NCBI RefSeq assembly: GCF_000472385.1 | Contig: NZ_AWZU01000001.1 | Coordinates: 413,372 to 477,371, forward strand | DNA: 64,000 nucleotides | Direction: 5' to 3' | Source of the DNA: Bradyrhizobium sp. ARR65 | GTDB taxonomy: Bacteria; Pseudomonadota; Alphaproteobacteria; Rhizobiales; Xanthobacteraceae | Shown: in pieces, positions 28,694 through 40,380 of the stretch | Layout: each line of letters begins with the position of its first letter | Numbering within the stretch: the first letter of the stretch is position 1 | Translations under genes and position numbers: made by a program | Notes under the pieces: model-generated | The model's input: only the letters and a program-made list of their open reading frames with translations | Databases searched by the model: none | Told to the model about the DNA's origin: nothing

Positions 28694-29653
28694 TCACTGC
28701 GTGAGCGGGACCTCGGGCAGATAATTCGCTCCCTCCGATCCCATGAAGTCGAACATTGCCTGCGCGGGCGGCAGCAACACCTTGTCGCTGCGGCGGATCA
28801 CGTACCACTGACGCACGATCGGAAGCCCTGCGACGTCGAGCATGACGAGGCGCTCATCGACCAATTCATTGGCGACCGTGTGCGCGGAAATGAACGCGAT
28901 GCCAAGCCCGGCCATCACCGCCTGCTTGATGGTTTCGTTGCTGCTCATTTCCATGCCGATCGTCGGCTCGAGATCGGACTTCTGAAATAGACCCTCCATC
29001 AGGATCCGTGTGCCCGACCCTTGCTCGCGGGTGAGAAAGGTCTCGTGCACGAGATCGGTCAGGTTGAGGCCGCGGTCCTTCTCCAACCAGTGTCCCTTGC
29101 GTGCGACGATGATGTGCGGGTTCTTGCCGAGCTGTCTGACATCGACGCTGATGTCGGCCGGCGGCCGACCCATCACCGCGAAGTCGAGATCGTAGCCATG
29201 CATCGCCGCGCGGATTTCTTCACGGTTGCCGATTGTCAGTTTGATTTCGATCTTGGGGTAGCGCTTGGAGAAGGCGGCGATCGCATGCGGCACGAAATAT
29301 TTGGCGGTGCTGACGGCGCCGATGGAGACCACGCCGCCGGTCCGGCCCGCGAGCAGGTCAAGCGCACCCTGGCAATCCATGATGGCGGCTTCGATCCGCC
29401 CGGCGAGCGCCAGCACTTCCCGCCCCGCAGCCGTCAGCAGCATACCGTCCCCGGTCCGTTGCACCAGCGGCAGCCCGGCGAGCCCCTGAAGTTGACGAAG
29501 TTGCTGGGTTACTGCCGGCTGGGTCAAGCCGAGCTGCTCCGATGCCGCGGTGACGCTGCCGCGGGCTGAAAGGGCCGCCAGCGCCCGCAATTGCCGGATG
29601 GTCAAGTGCCGGAGCCGGCCGGCATTATAAGAAAAATCTCTGGCCTTTATCAT
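28694..29653 (-). CDS. cbbR: LysR-type regulator of the Calvin-cycle operon
   Basis: 319 residues. N-terminal winged helix-turn-helix ([39 protein letters not shown], about 15-53 when read in pieces) and a LysR substrate-binding domain. It is divergent from cbbF with a 109-base gap, the standard CbbR arrangement. In this family RuBP, NADPH or phosphoenolpyruvate act as co-inducers, species-dependent. It should activate cbbFPTALSXE and repress itself. Confidence 0.95.
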   Translation of the reverse strand: MIKARDFSYNAGRLRHLTIRQLRALAALSARGSVTAASEQLGLTQPAVTQQLRQLQGLAGLPLVQRTGDGMLLTAAGREVLALAGRIEAAIMDCQGALDLLAGRTGGVVSIGAVSTAKYFVPHAIAAFSKRYPKIEIKLTIGNREEIRAAMHGYDLDFAVMGRPPADISVDVRQLGKNPHIIVARKGHWLEKDRGLNLTDLVHETFLTREQGSGTRILMEGLFQKSDLEPTIGMEMSSNETIKQAVMAGLGIAFISAHTVANELVDERLVMLDVAGLPIVRQWYVIRRSDKVLLPPAQAMFDFMGSEGANYLPEVPLTQ

Positions 29654-29762
29654 AATTAGAAATTTTCCTTATTTCATGCCTTCTGTCAATTTCTGTGTGC
29701 AGGCTCTGACCGCGCCGACCCAAGTCGGGAGCAACGGCAGCGGCGGCGAGGGATGGACGCAA
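29654..29762. promoter_or_regulatory. cbbR-cbbF divergent promoter/operator
   Basis: The 109-base gap begins with a markedly A/T-rich segment (about 29647-29677, 'atcataattagaaat' then 'tttccttatttcat') in otherwise GC-rich DNA. It contains an ATAA-N13-TTAT inverted repeat (29652-29655 and 29669-29672) and several TNA half-sites of the T-N11-A class used by LysR regulators. This is the probable CbbR binding site; exact boundaries are inferred. Confidence 0.6.
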
Positions 29763-30800
29763 ATGACAGGGCAACGCACGCTTGAGGACTATCTTCAGCG
29801 CTACGCGGAAACCGGGCCGCTTGCGCTTGCTGTCGCCGGGGCGATTGATGCGGTTGCGTCGGCTGCGGTGGAAATCGCGGACCTGACCGGCAAGGGCCAG
29901 TTGGCGGGGATCTTGGGTGTTGCCACCGGCCGCAACAGCGACGGCGATCTGCAGCGGCATCTCGACATCCGGGCGGATGCCATCATCCGCCGCTGCCTCG
30001 GCAGAATTCCGATCGCAGCGCTGGCCTCCGAGGAGGCGCGCGAAGCGGAAATCTGCGATCCCCAGGGAAGGATTTGCGTCGCGATCGATCCGCTCGACGG
30101 CTCATCCAACATCGACATCAACATGACGGTCGGCACGATCTTTTCGATCCTGCCCACACCTGACGATCTTGCCGGCTGCTTCCGCCAGCCCGGCACCGCG
30201 CAGGTCGCGGCCGGCTTCGTCACCTACGGACCTCAGACGTCGCTGGTTCTGAGCGTCGGCGAAGGCGTCGACGTGTTTACGCTGGATCGCGCCGCAGCCT
30301 GCTTCCGCCTGGTGCGCGTTGGCCTACAGATATCAACGCACGCGGAGGAGTTTGCCATCAATGCCTCGAACCGGCGGCATTGGGATGCGCCGGTGCGGAC
30401 CTTCGTCGATGAATGCCTCGCCGGGGTCGACGGCCCCGCCAATCGCGACCTCAACATGCGCTGGATCGGATCGCTGGTCGCCGAGACGTTCCGGATCCTG
30501 ACGCGGGGCGGGGTGTTTCTCTATCCTTCCGACGCACGGCCCGGTTACGGCGATGGCCGGCTGCGGCTGGTCTACGAAGCGCACCCGATCGGCTTCATTA
30601 TCGAGCAGGCGGGCGGCCTGGCTTCCACAGGCTATCAGCGTATCCTCGATCTTTCGGCACAGAGCCTGCATCAGCGCGTGCCCCTGATGATGGGTGCCTC
30701 GCACGACGTGCGCCGAATCGAGGAGCTGCATTGCGATCCCCTGCTCATAGCGAGCACCACTGCGCCCCTGTTCGCGCGGCGCGGCTTCTTCCGCCTCTAA
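29763..30800 (+). CDS. cbbF: fructose-1,6-bisphosphatase class I
   Basis: 345 residues from the ATG at 29763 (GAGGG about 11 bases upstream); an in-frame ATG-like start at 29676 adds an unconserved leader inside the operator. Metal/phosphate signature [10 protein letters not shown] begins at residue 109. The later family motifs ([28 protein letters not shown]) are present. It converts fructose-1,6-bisphosphate (and, in many autotrophs, sedoheptulose-1,7-bisphosphate) in the regenerative phase of the Calvin cycle. First gene of the operon. Confidence 0.95.
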   Translation: MTGQRTLEDYLQRYAETGPLALAVAGAIDAVASAAVEIADLTGKGQLAGILGVATGRNSDGDLQRHLDIRADAIIRRCLGRIPIAALASEEAREAEICDPQGRICVAIDPLDGSSNIDINMTVGTIFSILPTPDDLAGCFRQPGTAQVAAGFVTYGPQTSLVLSVGEGVDVFTLDRAAACFRLVRVGLQISTHAEEFAINASNRRHWDAPVRTFVDECLAGVDGPANRDLNMRWIGSLVAETFRILTRGGVFLYPSDARPGYGDGRLRLVYEAHPIGFIIEQAGGLASTGYQRILDLSAQSLHQRVPLMMGASHDVRRIEELHCDPLLIASTTAPLFARRGFFRL

Positions 30801-30814
30801 AGAAGGAGCGCGCG

Positions 30815-31690
30815 ATGTCCAGAAAGCATCCGATCATCTCGATCACAGGCTCCTCCGGCGCGGGCACGACTTCGGTCAAGCGCACTTTCGAGCAGATCTT
30901 CCATCGCGAGAAGGTCAACGCCGTCTATATCGAAGGCGATGCCTTTCACCGCTACGACCGTGCCGAGATGCGCGTTCAAATGGCCCAAGAGGCGGAACGC
31001 GGCAACAGGCATTTCAGCCATTTCAGCCCGCAGACCAATCTGTTCGAGGAGCTCGAGCAGGCGTTTCGTGAATACGGCGAAACGGGTACCGCGATCACGC
31101 GCCATTATGTTCACGACGAGCAGGAGGCCGCGCTTCATGGCGTTCCCCCCGGCACCTTCACCACTTGGAAGCGGCTGCCTGAGAATTCGGACCTGTTGTT
31201 CTATGAAGGGCTGCATGGCGCCGTCGTCACGGACAAGGTCAATGTCGCGCGCTATGCCGATCTGAAGATCGGCGTCGTCCCCGTCATCAATCTGGAATGG
31301 ATCCAAAAGCTGCATCGCGATCGCAGCGCGCGCGGCTATTCGACCGAGGCAGTCACCGACACGATCCTGCGGCGCATGCCGGACTATATCCATTACATCT
31401 GTCCGCAATTCACCGAGACCGACATCAACTTCCAGCGCGTCCCCACCGTGGATACGTCGAACCCCTTCATCGCGCGGTGGATCCCGACGCCCGACGAATC
31501 GATGGTGGTGATCCGCTTCAAGAACCCGCGGGGAATCGATTTTCCCTATCTGCTTGCGATGTTGCCGAACAGCTTCATGTCGCGCGCAAACTCGATCGTC
31601 TGTCACGGCTCGAAGCTCGATCTGGCGATGCAACTGATCCTGACGCCGCTGATCATGCAGCTGATGGAACGCAAGAAAAGCCTGAAGTGA
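30815..31690 (+). CDS. cbbP: phosphoribulokinase
   Basis: 291 residues, the bacterial (class I) length. ATP-binding P-loop GSSGAGTTS near residues 12-20, followed by GDAFHRYDR and FYEGLHGAV, the hallmark PRK segments. AGAAGGAG precedes the ATG; the frame is open upstream inside cbbF but that extension is antisense-like noise. It makes ribulose-1,5-bisphosphate from ribulose-5-phosphate and ATP. It lies 14 bases after cbbF. Confidence 0.95.
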   Translation: MSRKHPIISITGSSGAGTTSVKRTFEQIFHREKVNAVYIEGDAFHRYDRAEMRVQMAQEAERGNRHFSHFSPQTNLFEELEQAFREYGETGTAITRHYVHDEQEAALHGVPPGTFTTWKRLPENSDLLFYEGLHGAVVTDKVNVARYADLKIGVVPVINLEWIQKLHRDRSARGYSTEAVTDTILRRMPDYIHYICPQFTETDINFQRVPTVDTSNPFIARWIPTPDESMVVIRFKNPRGIDFPYLLAMLPNSFMSRANSIVCHGSKLDLAMQLILTPLIMQLMERKKSLK

Positions 31691-31733
31691 TGGGCCGCTG
31701 GTATTCCGAAAACAAGAGACAAAGGGAGGTGTC

Positions 31734-33758
31734 ATGAACATCTCGGTTCATGCCGAAGCTGACCTGAATGCGGTCACCCATCGCGATCTCGCCAATGCGG
31801 TGCGCTTTCTTGCGGTCGACGCAATCGAGAAATCTCAGTCGGGGCATCCCGGCATGCCGATGGGCATGGCTGATGTCGCCACCGTTTTGTTCTCGCGCTT
31901 TCTGAAGTTCGATGCCGCGCATCCGACCTGGCCGGACCGTGACCGTTTTGTACTCTCTGCCGGCCACGGCTCGATGCTGCTCTACGCGCTGCTGCATCTG
32001 ACCGGCGGTGACGTCAGCCTGGACGATATCCGCTCGTTCCGCCAGTGGGGCTCGAAGACTCCGGGCCATCCCGAATATGGCCATACGTCGGGTGTGGAGA
32101 CCACCACAGGCCCGCTCGGGCAGGGAATTGCGACCGCGGTCGGCATGGCGCTCGCCGAGCGTCTGGCGAACGCGCGACACGGCGACGATCTTGTCGATCA
32201 CTTCACCTATGTGATCGCCGGCGACGGCTGCCTGATGGAAGGGCTCAGCCAGGAAGCAATTTCGCTCGCCGGCCATCTGCAATTGAGCCGGCTGATCGTG
32301 CTCTTCGACGACAACGGCATTTCCATCGATGGCCCGACGTCGCTTGCCACCTCGGATGACCAGCTCAAGCGCTTTGCCGCGTCGGGCTGGTCGGTGCGCC
32401 GGGTCGAGGGGCATGACCCGGAAGCGATCGCGCAGGCGATTGCCGAAGAACGCAAGACGGCACAGCCTTCGCTCATCGCCTGCCGCACCATCATCGGCTA
32501 CGGCGCGCCCGGCCGCCAGGGCACGGAGAAGGTTCATGGCGCTCCGCTCGGTGCCGAGCAGACGGCGGCCGCCCGAAAGCAACTGGGCTGGGATCACCCG
32601 CCCTTCATTGTCCCGCAGGCCATCGCCGATGCCTGGCGGATGATTGGCCAACGCGGCCGATCCGCACGGCTTGCCTGGCTCGATCGTTGCGCGCGGATGG
32701 ATTCTGCGGAGCGGGAACGCTTTGAGCAGCGACGGGCAGCGAGCCTGCCTTGTGCCTATGAGCGCGCGCTCGTGAAGTTGCGTGACCGGTTGGCGACAGA
32801 GCGTCCGAAACTCGCGACGCGCCAGGCATCCCAGCTCGTCCTCGAGAGCATCGCGTCGACGATCCCCGGCCTGATCGGCGGGTCGGCCGATCTGACGCAT
32901 TCGAACCTCACCCAGAGCAAGGCGCAACATCCGGTGCGTCCCGGCCAGTTCGCCGGCGATTACGTCCACTATGGCATTCGCGAGCACGGCATGGCTGCGG
33001 CGATGAACGGGATTGCGTTGCACGGTGGCTTCATTCCCTACGGCGGCACGTTCCTCGCCTTCTCCGATTACAGCCGGCCGGCGATCCGCCTCGCGGCCTT
33101 GATGCGCATCCGTGTCATTCATGTCATGACTCATGATTCCATCGGGCTCGGCGAAGATGGGCCGACGCATCAGCCGGTCGAGCATCTGGCGGCACTGCGG
33201 GTGATTCCGAACCTGCTTGTCTTCAGGCCCGCCGACGCGGTGGAAACGCTGGAAGCGTGGGACTGCGCCTTGCAGGCGATCGATCGCCCGTCGGTGCTTT
33301 GTCTGTCACGCCAGGCTTTGCCCACCTTCCGCAGTGACGCGCGCGGCAAGAACAGGGTCGCACGAGGCGCCTATCTCGTTGTCGCCCCCGAGGGCGGCCG
33401 TGACGTCACCTTGATCGCGACGGGATCGGAGGTGGCGATTGCGCTCGATGCGGCCCGTCTGCTCGCGACCGAACACATCCGCGCGGCGGTGGTGTCCGCG
33501 CCCTGTTTCGCGCTGTTCGATGAGCAGCCGGCCGATTACCGCGCGCTGGTCCTGGGTTCGGCGCCGCGGGTCGGTGTCGAAGCCGCGGTCGCAGGTGACT
33601 GGGCGCGCTGGATCGGCGCTGGCGGCGAATATGTTGGCATGACCGGCTTCGGAGCTTCGGCGCCGGCGCCTGTTCTCTACCGCGAATTCAACATCACGGC
33701 CGACGCGGTTGCAGAGGCCGCGCGACGCACGATTGCGCGGCGCCAAGGCCGACAGTAA
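31734..33758 (+). CDS. cbbT: transketolase
   Basis: 674 residues, full length. Thiamine-diphosphate signature [14 protein letters not shown]-terminal [16 protein letters not shown] His motif, the pyrimidine-domain Glu region ([14 protein letters not shown]) and the [13 protein letters not shown] motif are all intact. It moves two-carbon units among sugar phosphates to regenerate pentoses. A strong AAGGGAGGT precedes the start. The C-terminal domain is complete. Confidence 0.95.
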   Translation: MNISVHAEADLNAVTHRDLANAVRFLAVDAIEKSQSGHPGMPMGMADVATVLFSRFLKFDAAHPTWPDRDRFVLSAGHGSMLLYALLHLTGGDVSLDDIRSFRQWGSKTPGHPEYGHTSGVETTTGPLGQGIATAVGMALAERLANARHGDDLVDHFTYVIAGDGCLMEGLSQEAISLAGHLQLSRLIVLFDDNGISIDGPTSLATSDDQLKRFAASGWSVRRVEGHDPEAIAQAIAEERKTAQPSLIACRTIIGYGAPGRQGTEKVHGAPLGAEQTAAARKQLGWDHPPFIVPQAIADAWRMIGQRGRSARLAWLDRCARMDSAERERFEQRRAASLPCAYERALVKLRDRLATERPKLATRQASQLVLESIASTIPGLIGGSADLTHSNLTQSKAQHPVRPGQFAGDYVHYGIREHGMAAAMNGIALHGGFIPYGGTFLAFSDYSRPAIRLAALMRIRVIHVMTHDSIGLGEDGPTHQPVEHLAALRVIPNLLVFRPADAVETLEAWDCALQAIDRPSVLCLSRQALPTFRSDARGKNRVARGAYLVVAPEGGRDVTLIATGSEVAIALDAARLLATEHIRAAVVSAPCFALFDEQPADYRALVLGSAPRVGVEAAVAGDWARWIGAGGEYVGMTGFGASAPAPVLYREFNITADAVAEAARRTIARRQGRQ

Positions 33759-33793
33759 CCGCCGCAATGAAACATCATTGAACGGAGAAACCT

Positions 33794-34879
33794 GTGGCAC
33801 GCATTACCCTTCGACAACTGCTCGATCACGCGGCCGATCGCGGCTACGCGGTGCCGGCGTTCAACATCAACAATATGGAGCAGGGGCTCGCGATCATGCA
33901 GGCCGCAGCCGCGGTGGATGCGCCGGTCATCATCCAGGCCTCCCGTGGTGCACGCAGCTATGCCGGTGACCTTATGCTCTCGCACATGATCGACGCGCTG
34001 GAGCGAATGTATCCCGATATTCCGCTCTGCATGCATCAGGACCACGGTAACGACGAGGCGACCTGCGCGAGCGCGATCGCGCACGGCTTCACCTCCGTCA
34101 TGATGGACGGGTCGCTGAAAGCCGACGCGAAGACGGCGGCCGATTACGACTACAACGTCGCGATCACCGGGCGTGTCGTCGATCTCGCTCATTGGGTCGG
34201 CGCCTCGGTCGAAGGCGAGCTCGGCGTGCTCGGCTCGCTGGAACATGGCGGCGGCGAGCAGGAGGATGGCCACGGCGTCGAGGGCAAGGTGAGCCATGAT
34301 CAGCTCCTGACCGATCCCGACCAGGCCGTCGATTTCGTCCGCGCCACCAAGGTAGATGCGCTGGCGATCGCGATGGGGACATCGCATGGCGCCTACAAAT
34401 TCAGCCGCAAGCCTGATGGTGCGATCCTGGCGATGCGCGTGGTCGAGGAAATTCACCGGCGCCTCCCGAACACCCATCTGGTGATGCATGGATCATCGTC
34501 CGTGCCGCAGGCGCTGCAGGATATGTTCAACGAATTCGGCGGGCAGATGCCGCAGACCTGGGGCGTGCCCGTCGAAGAGATCGTCCGCGGCATCAAGAGC
34601 GGCGTGCGCAAGGTCAATATCGATACCGATTGCCGCCTGGCGATGACGGCCGTATTCCGCAAGGTCGCCGAGCAGAACCGCGCCGAGTTCGATCCGCGGA
34701 AATTCCTCAAACCGGCAATGGATGCGATGCGCGACCTCTGCCGCGAGCGGCTTGAGCAGTTCGGCGCCGCGGGCAACGCCGGCAAGCTCAAGGTCATCCC
34801 CATGAGCGAAATGGCGCTGCGCTATCGGGCGGGCGAGCTGGACCCGCGCATCGACAGCCTGGCGTCAGCCGCGGCCTGA
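33794..34879 (+). CDS. cbbA: fructose-bisphosphate aldolase class II
   Basis: 361 residues with a GTG start (GAACGGAGAAACCT upstream). Zinc-ligand regions of class II aldolases are visible: MHQDHGND, EGELGVLGSLEHGG and VMHGSSSVP; the K+/phosphate loop KVNIDTD follows. It condenses dihydroxyacetone phosphate with glyceraldehyde-3-phosphate or erythrose-4-phosphate. Thirty-five bases after cbbT. Confidence 0.95.
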   Translation: MARITLRQLLDHAADRGYAVPAFNINNMEQGLAIMQAAAAVDAPVIIQASRGARSYAGDLMLSHMIDALERMYPDIPLCMHQDHGNDEATCASAIAHGFTSVMMDGSLKADAKTAADYDYNVAITGRVVDLAHWVGASVEGELGVLGSLEHGGGEQEDGHGVEGKVSHDQLLTDPDQAVDFVRATKVDALAIAMGTSHGAYKFSRKPDGAILAMRVVEEIHRRLPNTHLVMHGSSSVPQALQDMFNEFGGQMPQTWGVPVEEIVRGIKSGVRKVNIDTDCRLAMTAVFRKVAEQNRAEFDPRKFLKPAMDAMRDLCRERLEQFGAAGNAGKLKVIPMSEMALRYRAGELDPRIDSLASAAA

Positions 34880-34924
34880 CCAGCACGTCGAAGAGTGAGC
34901 CGAACCGGGACCCCAGAACCTTAG

Positions 34925-36393
<1,469 letters not shown>

Positions 36394-36394
<1 letters not shown>

Positions 36395-36462
36395 AGCATG
36401 ATCCGGACCCGGAGGCCGCGTCAGCGCAAAGCGTGTAGTGGTTTTCCGAAAAGCTCATGCTC
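36394..36462. repeat. Rhizobiales palindromic intergenic element between cbbL and cbbS
   Basis: The arms GAGCATGA (36394-36401) and TCATGCTC (36455-36462) are exact inverted copies, with the characteristic inner blocks 'tccgga' and 'ggttttccgaaaag'. This is the pattern of the abundant palindromic repeat of Bradyrhizobium/Rhizobium intergenic regions. The left arm begins in the cbbL stop codon. It could form an mRNA hairpin between the two subunit genes. Confidence 0.7.
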
Positions 36463-36480
36463 AGATAAAGGAGAGACAAG

Positions 36481-36891
36481 ATGAGATTGACCCAAGGCTG
36501 CTTCTCATTTCTGCCCGATCTGACCGACGATCAGATCTACAAGCAGGTACAGTATTGCCTGGCGAACGGCTGGGCGGTGAATATCGAGTTCACCGACGAT
36601 CCGCATCCGCGCAACACCTATTGGGAAATGTGGGGGTTGCCGATGTTTGATCTGGCGGATGCGGCCGGCGTCATGATGGAGCTCGCCGAATGCCGTAAGG
36701 TCTATGGCGACCGTTACATCCGCCTCAGCGGCTTTGATGCGAGCCATGGTTGGGAGTCGGTTCGGATCTCTTTCCTGGTCAATCGACCGCCGAAGGAGGC
36801 GCAGTTCGAATTGTCGCGGCAAGAGGTTGCTGGACGGGGGCTGCGTTACACAACCAAGCGCCGCCCGGCCCAGCAGGACGCCTTGTCCTAG
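36481..36891 (+). CDS. cbbS: RuBisCO small subunit (red type)
   Basis: 136 residues. Starts MRLTQGCFSFLPDLTDDQI with the red-type features PHPRNTYWEMWGLPMFD and a C-terminal extension (about 110-136) that forms the beta-hairpin typical of form IC/ID small subunits. AAAGGAGAG lies before the ATG. It assembles with CbbL as L8S8. Confidence 0.96.
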   Translation: MRLTQGCFSFLPDLTDDQIYKQVQYCLANGWAVNIEFTDDPHPRNTYWEMWGLPMFDLADAAGVMMELAECRKVYGDRYIRLSGFDASHGWESVRISFLVNRPPKEAQFELSRQEVAGRGLRYTTKRRPAQQDALS

Positions 36892-36894
36892 GGC

Positions 36895-37052
36895 AAGATC
36901 CGGAGGCGGAGAGCCGGCAAGCACAAGCGGAAGCCGGTTTTCCCCTAGCTAACAAGCGCGAAGCGTTTGCACGCAGCATGCTCAAGCAACGAGATGAGAT
37001 CATGATGCGATTCCGGATCGCGATCCAGGAATTTGAATTCCGTCGGATCGGA
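36895..37052. repeat. degenerate Rhizobiales palindromic element(s) between cbbS and cbbX
   Basis: The stretch has 'gggcaagatccgga', then 'gccggttttcccc', then 'gcatgctcaagcaacgagatgagatcatgatgcgattccgg' in segments, which resemble the left, middle and right parts of the same repeat family seen in the cbbL-cbbS gap. The copy is imperfect and may be composite. No gene is visible before the cbbX start. Confidence 0.5.
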
Positions 37053-37125
37053 GTTTGCTCCCCTTGCTCCTCCGCGGACCAACTGCTTCGCCGCTTGCGG
37101 CGGAGCTCTTCTTTTCGAGGTGCCA

Positions 37126-38091
37126 ATGCTTGATCGCCCGCATCAGCCAAGCTCGGACGAGGACCCGGCCAAGGCGCCGTTCCCGTCGAGCTTCGATCTA
37201 AGAAAGGAAGCCGAAGCGGCCGGCATCACCGCAACGCTCCGCGAACTCGATCGCGAGCTGATCGGGCTGAAGCCGGTCAAGAGCAGAGTGCGCCAGATCG
37301 CATCGCTGCTGCTGATTGAGCGGATCCGGCAGCAGGCGGGTCTGGTCGCCTCGCCGCCCACGCTGCACATGTCGTTCACCGGCAATCCAGGAACCGGCAA
37401 GACGACCGTTGCCTTGCGGATGGCCAAGATCCTGCACGGCCTCGCCTTTGTGCGGCGCGGGCATGTGATCTCCGTGACCCGCGATGACCTCGTCGGCCAA
37501 TATATCGGTCATACCGCGCCGAAGACGAAGGAGATTCTCAAGAAGGCGATGGGCGGCGTGCTGTTCATCGACGAGGCCTATTACCTGCATCGCCCCGACA
37601 ATGAGCGAGACTACGGTCAGGAGGCGATCGAGATCCTGCTGCAGGTGATGGAGAACCAGCGCGACGATCTTGTCGTCATTCTTGCCGGCTATGGCGAGCG
37701 GATGACGAGCTTTTTCGCGAGCAATCCGGGCTTCCGTTCGCGAATCGCGCATCACATCGAGTTCCCCGACTATTCCGAGCAGGAATTGCTCGCGATATCG
37801 GAGTTGATGTTGCAGGAACGCGGCTATCGCTTCAGCGCTGCGGCGCGCGAGGCCTTTGTCAAGTACATTGCCTTGCGCAGCCAACAGCCCTTCTTCTCGA
37901 ACGCGCGCTCGATCCGCAACGCCGTCGACCGCATTCGCCTTCGCCAAGCCGATCGCCTGGTCTCGGATCTCGATCGAATGCTAAGCGTTGCAGATCTCGA
38001 GACGATTGATGCCTCCGATATTCTGGCAAGCCGCGTCTTCGCGTTTCCCGCTGCTGAAGTGCGGACGGATGGGACGAGCGCCCCGCAATGA
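37126..38091 (+). CDS. cbbX: red-type RuBisCO activase CbbX
   Basis: 321 residues from the ATG at 37126; an open frame 31 codons upstream runs through the repeat region and is not used. AAA+ ATPase: Walker [10 protein letters not shown] at 86-94, Walker [13 protein letters not shown] near 144-153, sensor and arginine-finger segments ([14 protein letters not shown]). The hexamer removes inhibitory sugar phosphates by pulling on the RuBisCO large-subunit C-terminus. Overlaps cbbE by four bases (ATGA). Confidence 0.95.
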   Translation: MLDRPHQPSSDEDPAKAPFPSSFDLRKEAEAAGITATLRELDRELIGLKPVKSRVRQIASLLLIERIRQQAGLVASPPTLHMSFTGNPGTGKTTVALRMAKILHGLAFVRRGHVISVTRDDLVGQYIGHTAPKTKEILKKAMGGVLFIDEAYYLHRPDNERDYGQEAIEILLQVMENQRDDLVVILAGYGERMTSFFASNPGFRSRIAHHIEFPDYSEQELLAISELMLQERGYRFSAAAREAFVKYIALRSQQPFFSNARSIRNAVDRIRLRQADRLVSDLDRMLSVADLETIDASDILASRVFAFPAAEVRTDGTSAPQ

Positions 38092-38795
38092 CTGACGACA
38101 TCGTGATCTCTCCCTCGCTTCTCGCCGCTGACTTTGCCCGGCTTGGCGAGGAAGTCGCGGCTGCTGCCGCGGCCGGCGCAGATTGGATCCATTGCGATGT
38201 CATGGATGGACATTTCGTGCCGAACATCAGCTTCGGCGCCGATGTCATCAAGGCCATTCGTCCGCTGACGGCGAAGCCATTAGACGTGCACCTGATGATC
38301 GCGCCGGTCGAGCCATATCTGGAGGTGTTTGCGAAGGCGGGCGCCGACATCATCACGGTGCATGCCGAGGCCGGTCCGCATCTCGACCGCTCGCTGCAGA
38401 GCATCCGGGCGATGGGGAAGAAGGCCGGCGTCAGCCTGTGTCCGGCGACGCCGGAAAGTGCGATCCAATATGTGATCGATCGTGTCGACCTCATTTTGGT
38501 GATGACCGTCAACCCCGGTTTTGGCGGGCAATCCTTCCTCGGCTCGCAAATCGAGAAGATCGCTCGCATCCGCAACATGATCGGCGACAGGCCGATTCAT
38601 CTTGAGGTCGACGGCGGCATCACTCCGGATAACGCGGCCTCCGCGGTCGCGGCCGGGGCGGACGTCCTGGTCGCCGGATCCGCCGTTTTTCGTGGGCATG
38701 GCGGATTGGACTACGCGAACAACATCGCTGCCATCCGAAATGCTGCGAAAGTCGGTCGCGCCCCGGCCGCGCGCCTCCGTTCCGCTGCAGGCTGA
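38088..38795 (+). CDS. cbbE: ribulose-phosphate 3-epimerase
   Basis: 235 residues, TIM barrel. Metal-binding HxD motif [11 protein letters not shown], phosphate loops NPGFGGQSF and VDGGIT, and the closing VAGSAVF are present. It interconverts xylulose-5-phosphate and ribulose-5-phosphate. The ATGA overlap with cbbX implies coupled translation. Last gene of the operon; the C-terminal about 20 residues are Ala/Arg-rich and probably unstructured. Confidence 0.95.
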   Translation: MTDDIVISPSLLAADFARLGEEVAAAAAAGADWIHCDVMDGHFVPNISFGADVIKAIRPLTAKPLDVHLMIAPVEPYLEVFAKAGADIITVHAEAGPHLDRSLQSIRAMGKKAGVSLCPATPESAIQYVIDRVDLILVMTVNPGFGGQSFLGSQIEKIARIRNMIGDRPIHLEVDGGITPDNAASAVAAGADVLVAGSAVFRGHGGLDYANNIAAIRNAAKVGRAPAARLRSAAG

Positions 38796-38818
38796 CTCGC
38801 TCGCTCAGCGAGGTTTGG

Positions 38819-38841
38819 CGCCGACGAGCCGCTCGTCGGCG
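38819..38841 (+). terminator. candidate terminator hairpin after the cbb operon
   Basis: A perfect 10-bp stem (CGCCGACGAG / CTCGTCGGCG) with a three-base CCG loop starts 24 bases after the cbbE stop. It is not followed by a T tract, so intrinsic termination is likely weak or Rho-assisted. Confidence 0.45.
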
Positions 38842-38989
38842 GCTGCGGTCCCTCAGTCGTGGGCGCTAAGCCTTTATTTACTCCGCGCCTGAGAGCCCCG
38901 TATTGACCAGCCGCTTGTCGCATATGTGTCACGCGCTGGTCACAACAAATGGTTTGACCAATCCGAGCTATTCGTATGCAACGCGTGCC

Positions 38990-39724
38990 ATGGTTCGAAT
39001 CGTCCACATTTTGGCTGCCTTGGCGGCGTTTGGCGCACCGGCCCAAGCGCAACTCTGGATGCCCGCGCAAAATCATGAGCGGATGGCGCCCCAGCCGCTG
39101 TCGCGTCCGCCGGAGCCGGACATGGTTCGTCGCGAAAAGAGCGGCACGGCCTTCTTTGTCGATGATTCTGGCGCGCTCCTGACGGTGCGACACGCGGTCG
39201 ACGATTGCACGCGCGTCGTCGTCACCAAGGAGGGACGGGGGGTTGCGGCTCGCGTCGTCGCACTTTCCGACCGCGTCGATCTGGGCTTGATCAAAGTGCC
39301 CAAGACGCTCGGACTTTCTGCCACCTTTCCTCGCACCGTCACGACGGCCGCGAACGAGATGGTGTTCGTATCCGCCTACGACAGGCTGCCGCAGATGCTG
39401 AGCCATGGCGGGATGCTCGGCAATGCCACTATCAGCCCGAGTTCCGGCGGAGGTGAAAGCGGCTACATCGCGATCGATTCCGACGCCACATTCGGCGCCA
39501 GCGGCGCGCCCGTGCTTGATAGCCGCGGCCTGGTTGAGGGCGTGATCAGCCGGCGCACGGGAGTCAACCGCGTCCTGGCGGTCGGCGCGGCCGAGGCCAA
39601 GGCGTTCCTTGCCAGTAACGGCATCCGTTTCGCGGAGGATGACAGGCCGCAGATGGCCGGCAGCTCGCCGCGCGCCAACCGCGCCGCTTCGATTTCGGCG
39701 CGTGTCACTTGTCTGCAAAATTGA
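38990..39724 (+). CDS. secreted trypsin-like serine protease
   Basis: 244 residues from an ATG that gives a signal peptide ending APAQA; an upstream in-frame start lacks one. The catalytic triad is visible: H68 in LTVRHAV, D97 in RVDLGLIKV and S171 in GASGAPVLD. It lacks PDZ domains, unlike DegP. It is the first gene of the envelope block, so processing or quality control of one of the following envelope proteins is plausible but unproven. Confidence 0.78.
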   Translation: MVRIVHILAALAAFGAPAQAQLWMPAQNHERMAPQPLSRPPEPDMVRREKSGTAFFVDDSGALLTVRHAVDDCTRVVVTKEGRGVAARVVALSDRVDLGLIKVPKTLGLSATFPRTVTTAANEMVFVSAYDRLPQMLSHGGMLGNATISPSSGGGESGYIAIDSDATFGASGAPVLDSRGLVEGVISRRTGVNRVLAVGAAEAKAFLASNGIRFAEDDRPQMAGSSPRANRAASISARVTCLQN

Positions 39725-39782
39725 GCAGGCAATCTGGCTGATATCATCGCCGTGAGGCGGTATAGGCGGGGCCCTTCCTGAG

Positions 39783-40241
39783 ATGTTCGTGTTTGGTTCA
39801 TTGATGCTGCCGCAAAAATCGGCAGCGGCGCTGAGAATTTTGCTGCTGTGCCTGTGCGGGCTCGCTTCGGTCAGCGCACTTGGGCAAAGCCTCGATTACC
39901 GTGAACCGGGCAAGGCGCCACCATCCTGGGCGCAATTTGCCAAGCTCGTGCAGTATCGCTTCGAGAGCTGGATCGGGGCCGACGACCAGGTGGCAAATCG
40001 CTTTCGCGCTTACGTCAAGGAGCACGCCGGGCAGGAAGATGGCCTGCCGCCTTCGATGGTCGTCAAAGCCTGGCTCAATCCGGACGGCACGGTGGAGCGG
40101 GTCTCGTTCGCGCCGCTGACGGACGCGCAGGCAGACGCCGATCTGCGGACCATTCTCACCCGCGGCAATATCGGCGAAGCACCGCCGCCCGAAATGTTGC
40201 AGCCTCTCAACCTGCGCTTCTCGCTCAATCTCAAGAAGTGA
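39783..40241 (+). CDS. periplasmic TonB-C-like protein (paralogue of the 53902-54378 gene)
   Basis: 152 residues with an N-terminal signal/anchor (about 15-34). The remainder reads WAQFAKLVQYRFESW, VVKAWLNPDGTVERVSF, LRTILTRGNIGEAPPPEMLQPLNLRFSL, which resembles the C-terminal beta-alpha-beta fold of TonB. There is no proline-rich spacer, so it cannot span the periplasm as TonB does. The closely similar gene at 53902 lies near the other end of the same block. Function unknown; a partner of STN or barrel proteins is possible. Confidence 0.6.
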   Translation: MFVFGSLMLPQKSAAALRILLLCLCGLASVSALGQSLDYREPGKAPPSWAQFAKLVQYRFESWIGADDQVANRFRAYVKEHAGQEDGLPPSMVVKAWLNPDGTVERVSFAPLTDAQADADLRTILTRGNIGEAPPPEMLQPLNLRFSLNLKK

Positions 40242-40380
40242 GCAGTGTGTGTGCCTCGCTCGATGGTCATCCCTCGCGCGACGATCGCGTCGGTGCGCCG
40301 CGGCGGGCGCGTGCTCTGGAGGTCTCTTCCATCCGGTCTTTCGATCCGATAATGATCGCCGGCCAAGCCATCCACGCGCG

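Noticed and set aside
31653..33185. 510-codon minus-strand open frame
   Set aside because: Antisense to transketolase, whose motifs are all intact on the plus strand.
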